The notes below the pieces were generated by a model, which was not told where the DNA came from, did no database searches, and was given only the letters and a program-made list of their open reading frames with translations. From NCBI GenBank assembly GCA_930367205.1, contig OV884013.1, forward strand, positions 117,204,869 to 117,268,868: a stretch of 64,000 bases of DNA. The letters run 5' to 3'. The position numbers were made by a program, and so were the translations under genes. The stretch comes from Acanthosoma haemorrhoidale (Eukaryota; Arthropoda; Insecta; Hemiptera; Acanthosomatidae). This document shows, one piece after another, positions 58,101 through 64,000 of the stretch; position 1 is the first letter of the stretch, and each line of letters begins with the position of its first letter.

Positions 58101-58923
58101 ACATGTGTCGACTTATGACTGTTATGTACACAGGCATATTGGATCAAACTGATTTCTGTTCAGCTCTTAATCAGTTCAATATATTTTGTTTATTTGAACA
58201 TAACATAGAGTCGCTAAAGTGTTTTTCTATCGTTAGCGTCGACAATGACTTCGGTTAATTTTCAATAATCCATGCATTAATACAAAACATTTCTCTGGTG
58301 TAGGTAAACAATTGTCAACAGAGAAAAACAAAAACATTAAAGGAGTGTACTATTTTGAACATTTGTTTACCATCGAACTTTCACCACTAAAACATATAAA
58401 TAAACTATTGAAAAATATGGATATTGTAAGAACCCATGAAAGAGAACAGCAGAATATCTACAATTCCATATCGACTCATTATAACTTTTAAGCGTAATTA
58501 ACATATAATTTTTTTATGTGATGATATATTAAGAAACACAGCATGGCATGTATGAATGCAATTTGTACATTACTACAAAAAAATACTATGACTAATTGTT
58601 AATTGTTAATAGTACTCATACTTTATATGTATGATGCTTGAATATGACCTAAATTAGTACGAAAAATCTCGGAAAAATCAAAACAATTAAATAAGAAAGA
58701 AATTTCGCACATTCGCTTACCGTTGATTGAAAATTTCATAATTCAAAAATAACGACATATTAGAGGAAATATATTTTCAAAAAACAACATATGAACGTAA
58801 TAATGAATTGGCAACCACTAATAATAAAGATGGAGTTCTGGATTGTTCAATTTACAGCTCAGATGCTAATAACGATTTAATTTAATAATTAATAACAAAA
58901 TAATTTCAATGATATTTAAATAA
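58101..58923. other. AT-rich sequence, no gene seen
   Basis: Nothing recognisable. Confidence 0.45.
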
Positions 58924-59055
58924 AAAGGTTTTGATATATATACTGTAGTGACGCTACAGGAAATACAAAAAAAAATTGTTAATAGATTTGCCAGAGGATC
59001 TATAATTGAATATAATTATCTGTAAATTTAAAGGGGCTATGAGGCAAAAAAAAAA
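58924..59055 (+). mobile_element. LINE-B copy 7: 3' end
   Basis: It carries GTGACGCTACAGGAAATACA, then GAGGATCTATAATTG and TTTAAAGGGGCTATGAGG with an A-tail, followed by a TA microsatellite at 59057-59075. Only the last 130 bp of the element is present. Confidence 0.8.
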
Positions 59056-59489
59056 ATATATATATATAATATAATATGATTTCTTTAAATTAACGTTTTA
59101 GCTATTTACGGTTTTTCTCACTTGGATATAATTATTATTACATTAATGGACAGAAAATAATTTGGATATGCCCTATTAGTAAATTGAATTGAATTCTTTC
59201 AAATAAATTAAAAGAAAATTTCATAAAATAAAAGACAGTTATAATGCTTTAACTCTGATTATAGAGTTCTAAAATGAACTATTACCATATTAGCTACTAA
59301 TTTTGAAAGCTTAGGGCTAAACTAGCACTCCCTAGGGCAAGATGAGACATTCCATTATAGTACCAGGACGTCCCTAACTATTGACCGAGTTTGTGCCCAA
59401 ATGTAATTTAATTTAGAATACGTTTTTTGCATAAGTTAGATACATTTTTTCGTTAACTTGAAAAAATGTTATTTCTTATTGTTTTTTTT
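59056..59489. other. Unannotated AT-rich stretch
   Basis: Nothing recognisable beyond the short TA run after the LINE-B tail. Confidence 0.4.
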
Positions 59490-60575
59490 GTAAAATTACA
59501 ATCTCCCTGATTGGGCTATAAGTAATTGTGATAAATGATCTCATTCTTACCAATTTACAATTTTCATTCATGCTATATATACAGACAGCCCAGAGACCCC
59601 CAAGTTCACATGTTTGTCACTTCCTTCGCGTGCGAAAGAGGAAGTGGAGTCTTGGGAAGTCCCCCACGCTTCTTCGTAAGCCGCGATACCGGATACGAGC
59701 CAGCGGAGGCTGGCGAAGAGCACTAGAGCCACAGACTTGATTGGAGAAACTGGCCATTGCCAGGACTCCCACTGTCACGAATTTATAGCAGGTCTTGAGC
59801 CCGCTGCCATTTTAGTCTCCGAGGAGGTTTATAGGGATGAGCGGAGCAGTGACTGTGCTAGGGGATTAGGGAGTTTGGATAGGTTACTATGGAATTTTTT
59901 GAACTTGGAAGGGATGAGTTCTAGAATGTAGGGTATATAAAGATCGTTATAAAGGGTTTTGTTGCTGACATAATAAGGGGCATTTACTATTGTTCCCTCG
60001 GGAGCGAAAGAGGAAGCGGAGTCTTGGGAAGTCCCCCACGCTCCTTCGTAAGCCGCGATACCGGATACGAGCCAGCGGAGGCTGGCGAAGAGCACTAGAG
60101 CCACAGACATGATTGGAGAAACTGGCCATTGCCAGGACTCCCACTGTCACGAATTTATAGCAGGTCTTGAGCCCGCTGCCATTTTAGTCTCCGAGGAGGT
60201 TTATAGGGATGAGCGGAGCAGTGCAATGACTGTGCTAGGGGATTAGGGTGTTTGGATAGGTTACTATGGAATTTTTTGAACTTGGAAGGGATGAGTTCTA
60301 GAATGTAGGGTATATAAAGATCGTTATAAAGGGTTTTGTTGCTGACATAATAAGGGGCATTTACTATTGTTCCCTCGCGAGCGAAAGAGGAAGCGGAGTC
60401 TTGGGAAGTCCCCCACGCTCCTTCGTAAGCCTTTTGACACATCTCCATTTCAAGGACTTTTTTGCTGTCCCCATAGCTCTATTCCGTATGTCCAGATTGG
60501 CTTAAGTATAACTTTGTAGATAAGTAATTTATTTTCTATTGAGAGATGGGATGTCATCCGAAGTAGTCTGTAGAG
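59490..60575 (-). mobile_element. LINE-A copy 9 with internal tandem duplication
   Basis: Minus strand. The 3' UTR begins at 59490. A block covering most of the 3' UTR plus the end of the ORF is repeated head to tail: units start at GCGAAAGAGG, 59632, 60004 and (partial) 60381. After the partial third unit a short insert leads to the more 5' RT segment (60455-60575, LSIENK region). Frames at 59829-60110 and 60155-60448 are fusions of 3' UTR and ORF end created by the duplication. Confidence 0.88.
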
Positions 60576-61368
60576 TCGTTCTTATTGTTTTAAAAATATA
60601 ATATGAAAATATACAAGTTCTTTAATATTCATTTATGTTTTTAAGACAGTTACGGGGATATATGACATTGCGACCTATTTATCGAAGTAGAGTCTATTCC
60701 TTCAGACACGACAGAAATAATTTAATAATCAAGAGGTATCATGTCTTCTCGAGAATGTTCTGTAGTTATCAGATCATGTTATAGCTAGCTTACTACAATA
60801 TACTGTACTATAATCAAGCTCATCTCGTGCGTGTTTGTTCTCTTAAGAATTAATTATATTTCTTTGTATATCGTCCATCAATAGGAGGCGGAGGGCAATG
60901 GGAGAAGTGTATAAGTAATCGGTTATTGACAGATCCACACGTGCGATAAATATCATCGACCCGCTGTGTTTGTTCAGGCCAGGATAATTTATATGTCGTG
61001 GGAGACCTGTTAATTCATTATAAGGGAAAAGTGGCCTGAGGGGGCAGTATCTACCATCGGCATCTCGGACTCGGCAATTAGGTGCGCCCTCTCAAGTTCG
61101 TGATCTTCCCTTTAATGCTGGGCCCATGAACCAGATCATTTACTCTTAAGGTTTTAGCTCACATCTCCATTAGATTTAATGGTTTTTATAACCTTATGGA
61201 ACTAGTTTTTTCTCTCTCAAAAAAAATAATGATCAATTTAAATGCCGATTGGGTGTAATCTGTTAGCGAGGTATGTTTTGGCTGAGGCTAATGTATGTGT
61301 TTTAGTCATTGTTTAATACGCTAGGAATTTCTTCGGTATGTCAATAGCATCCTACTACACGCTTTAAT
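60576..61368. other. Unique stretch with island at about 60880-61150
   Basis: The island is GC-richer, repeat-free and without a frame of note. Its flanks are AT-rich. Confidence 0.35.
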
Positions 61369-61948
61369 AAAAGGTGTCCCAGAATTAACGCAAGACTTGA
61401 ATTTGCCGCCATTTGTGCAGTAAAGTGTTGGCAACCCTAAAAAAACACCATACCAAGGTGACAGTTTAGGGTTAGTAAAAATGGAGCGTTATACGATAGA
61501 CACATTGTTGAACATTATCTCAAAAATAATGCAGTTCAAAAATTTCATACAAAACATGGTCGGAATAGTGTTTCGACTTCATCGACTGTGAAGTGCCGAA
61601 ATTGGATGATATTGATGTGGCCAATATGTGGTTTCAACAAGATGGTGCCACATGCCATACAGCCCATGAAACAATTCAAATACTGCATGAGACATTTACA
61701 GGTCGTGTACTCTCTCGTTTCCGTGATCAGAATTGGCCCCCTAGATCGTGTGATTTAACACCTTTAGATCTCTTTTTATGAGGTTATTTGAAGTCAAAGG
61801 TGTACGTCAACAAGCTCATGTCCACCCGTGCATTAAACGAGGAAATTCAACGCTGCATCAAACAATGTCGTGGAGACCATTTGCCCGATGTGTTATTCCA
61901 TAAATAACCCTATTAAATAGGATAGGGTTAATTCTGGGACACTCTTTA
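61369..61948 (+). mobile_element. TcM copy F: deleted DD41D mariner-like element
   Basis: Left end AAAAGGTGTCCCAGAATTAA, right end TTAATTCTGGGACACTCTTT. The N-terminal part runs to VSTSSTVK, then a deletion junction at 61594-61596 joins to CCGAAATTGGATGAT. The frame 61593-61781 reads KLDDIDVANMWFQQDGATCH and DLTPLDLFL, then a stop replaces the usual Trp (LFL* for LFLWG). Further loss of about 60 bp occurs near 61860. It is inactive. Confidence 0.88.
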
Positions 61949-62160
61949 CTTTCAAAAAATGAATCTAATAAACACTATCTAAAGCTACTTAGGCATTACT
62001 TGACGATTTAACTGTACATATTTTTATACCGGGATGCCGAGATATTTAATTTATTATCTTAGTCGAGATAATTTGATTATTACCTATTAATTGTTGACTA
62101 ATAATGGGTTATAGAAGTTATACTTATAGAAATCCAGTCCAAACTATCTTAGGGAAAAAA
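61949..62160. other. Unannotated AT-rich stretch
   Basis: Nothing recognisable. Confidence 0.4.
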
Positions 62161-62179
62161 TCTTCTTTTTCTTCGCCAG

Positions 62180-62448
62180 GACGACCTCGGAATTTGAAGT
62201 CGATGTCAAACTATGAAGGTAAATATTTACTCAAAGTAATTTATTAATGATTCTTCATTGTTGCTTTTATTTTTAGCGTCATCGAAGATTCGGATCTAAT
62301 GATTCGCCATGGAAAATATTTTGATTCTGTGCCAGCGGGAATTATTTTGATGGATTTTTGTAATGATAGCTTTTTAAAAATACTCAAACACAAATCCCTC
62401 CGACAAAGGAAAGACAAACAGATAACGCCAGAGGTAGTTATGATTTAA
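62180..62448 (+). pseudogene. Candidate exon-intron-exon fragment
   Basis: A pyrimidine-rich acceptor (TTTTTCTTCGCCAG, ending 62179) precedes a 39-nt segment. This ends at a donor (GAAG|GTAAAT, 62219), followed by a 58-nt AT-rich interval ending TTTTAG (62276) and then an open segment reading SVIEDSDLMIRHGKYFDSVP and IILMDFCNDSFLKILKHKS. The splice signals and 58-nt length fit a small insect intron. In the phase needed to enter the second segment, the first contains an in-frame TGA just before the donor, so either the gene is broken or the pairing is wrong. No family is recognised. Confidence 0.28.
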
Positions 62449-62551
62449 AATATAATTAAAACATACTAAATAAAAAAACGTAGCCAAATTATTAGCTAAT
62501 GATTCAATGCCCCTTCATTATTTTTCAAGATTTTTTATATTTTGAGCATAA

Positions 62552-63258
62552 AATATGTAAGGTTCTTTTAAACTTCAAGAGGGAGTAGGGTTCCAATAGG
62601 TAAACCACCTAAACAAAATAACCTTACCAAGATAAGCTTCTCTAACAGAATCACAAATACTTGACTTTTGTTTTTCGGGCGCCAATTGTTATGTTTTATA
62701 TCTGAGGTTAGATTAGATATAACAAAACTTCCTTTAATTCTTTAATAAACCAGTCTGTGATAAATTACAATTTTCATTTACCTTTACTATTATTTACAGA
62801 TTGATTAACTTTTATGTCCTTTTGTTCTTGTTTCATTCACTGTGGCTGCCACGCGGTCAGTAAAATCCACTGCTATCACCTCAAACTTCTTCTCTTAATA
62901 AAACCCTTCTTCCTTCAATCTTTCTCCTGTTTATCCAATCACCACTCAGCAAAATTTTTTCAAGCTTCTCAAATTTCACTCTCGTCATTCACCACACAAG
63001 CAAAAGAATATCAAAACTTCAAATCCTCATCCAACTCTCCGTCTCCCGGGATAACCAGCAGAACAACCTCATCGCCATCTTGTTTTTCAAGCACACTCTT
63101 TTTCCATGGCTCGTTTGCCGCCCTTTTATGCCCGCTAATTTTAAATTTAAATCAAAGGCAAAGCATCTAAATATTACAACAGTATGAACAATATTGTCAA
63201 AATGTATGATCCTGTTGGCGATCTATCCTGACTTAAAATTTTAGACCCCTTACAAATA
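62552..63258 (-). mobile_element. Element N copy 2, inverted, with AATA target duplication
   Basis: It runs from 62556 (TGTAAGG on plus) to 63254 (CCTTACA), flanked by AATA on both sides (62552-62555 and 63255-63258). It is colinear with the copy at 6199-6872 in reverse orientation. Differences include a 26-bp insertion near 63180-63205 and an extra segment (about 27 bp) after the primer-binding-like motif (complement at 62671-62684). The ORF of copy 1 is broken here. Two independent insertions with different target sites establish the element boundaries. Confidence 0.8.
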
Positions 63259-63980
63259 AAACCGCTGAGCAACCTAGACTTGAGTTTGTTGTAAGTTTTT
63301 TATTTATTATTTTTCTTCCACATTTTATTTTTAATAAATTTCTAACCCCCGGTGAACCCAAGGAGAGTGCTTTTGGGTCGGTCTTGTTGGCTACTCGGGG
63401 CTATGGGTGGTACTTGAGGTGACGTTTGGCTCCGAAGGCTGGGAATGGTTTGGGATTTTCCTTGAACATTTACAAGTATGATGTACGACATATTATAGGC
63501 ATCATGTCAGTTTTTTTTTAAAGTAATAATTAAAGGTAGGTATCTTAAGTAGTAAATAAAAACAATATATTAATCAGATGTGAGCGTCAATGACCTGGCG
63601 GTTGTCATGCCCTTAAAAATAATGATATGGTGAAATGATTAAAAAATGAACTCATGCCTTTATAACACCAACATAACTTATCCATCAATGGCAAGATATA
63701 TTCGTGATAAACGTAACGTTTTTAATGCTTCCCAAACGAAATAATTTGAAATTGGGCCGCGCTCAAGGTGCCTGAACATGTCAGTTATATTGTCGTGCCT
63801 TGAGGATCTGTGTCTAACACATGTTATGACTTGAAAGTGTGTACCAACAGTGTGTCAAAAAGCGGATTATACTCTGCAGTCTGCCTGGTATTTCACGATT
63901 CAAAGTGAAATACCGCCCGAATTCACGGGATCATAACTGACAGAACATCATAATGATGTAACACTTAATCGGTGAAACGA
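63259..63980. other. Unannotated sequence
   Basis: 63340-63450 is GC-richer (CCCCGGTGAACCC, GGGGCTATGGGTGG). The rest is AT-rich. No gene is recognised. Confidence 0.4.
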
Positions 63981-63982
63981 AT

Positions 63983-64000
63983 ATACATATATATATATAT
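63983..64000. repeat. (TA)n microsatellite at the window edge
   Basis: The window ends within an AT dinucleotide run, so its length is unknown. Confidence 0.85.

Overview
This is a eukaryotic, almost certainly insect, intergenic window. It is AT-rich, with canonical GT-AG splice candidates, AATAAA poly(A) signals, GA/CA/TA microsatellites, and 5'-truncated Jockey-clade LINEs and Tc1/mariner elements of kinds common in insects. No operons, rRNA, tRNA or CRISPR arrays were seen. A hemipteran host is plausible from the repeat flavour, but that is only an impression.

Only one long, convincing gene-sized open frame exists, at about 45.17-46.52 kb on the plus strand. By eye its middle resembles the end of a death-effector domain and its C-terminus resembles the first half of a caspase large subunit. 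The sites where the catalytic histidine and the P1-pocket arginine should be are not conserved, and the frame stops before the catalytic cysteine and small subunit. I read it as a possible caspase-8/Dredd-type pseudo-caspase. Two weaker gene signals are a 13-codon first-exon candidate on the minus strand (ATG at 57940, perfect donor at 57901) and a short exon-intron-exon pattern near 62.2-62.45 kb.

The rest is a repeat landscape. LINE-A (Jockey/BS-like RT tail plus about 430 bp of 3' UTR) has nine truncated copies. LINE-B (a second RT-tail family) has seven. A DD41D mariner-like family (TcM) has six internally deleted copies whose deletion junctions reuse the same breakpoints in different combinations. 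One conventional mariner relic lies just upstream of the pseudo-caspase. Two copies in opposite orientation (about 6.2-6.9 and 62.6-63.3 kb) of a 674-699 bp element have TGTAAGG...CCTTACA ends, perfect 4-bp target duplications and an internal motif resembling a tRNA-Lys primer-binding site. A 234-bp MITE with perfect 32-bp terminal inverted repeats is nested in a LINE-A copy. Several long inverted repeats (35, 41 and 48.6-48.9 kb) and tandem duplications (9, 16, 20, 39.7 and 60 kb) complete the picture.

Between the repeats are islands of 200-750 bp with higher GC and no repeats or long frames. Their spacing in a gene-poor window resembles that of cis-regulatory elements around a developmental locus, but this is inference only.
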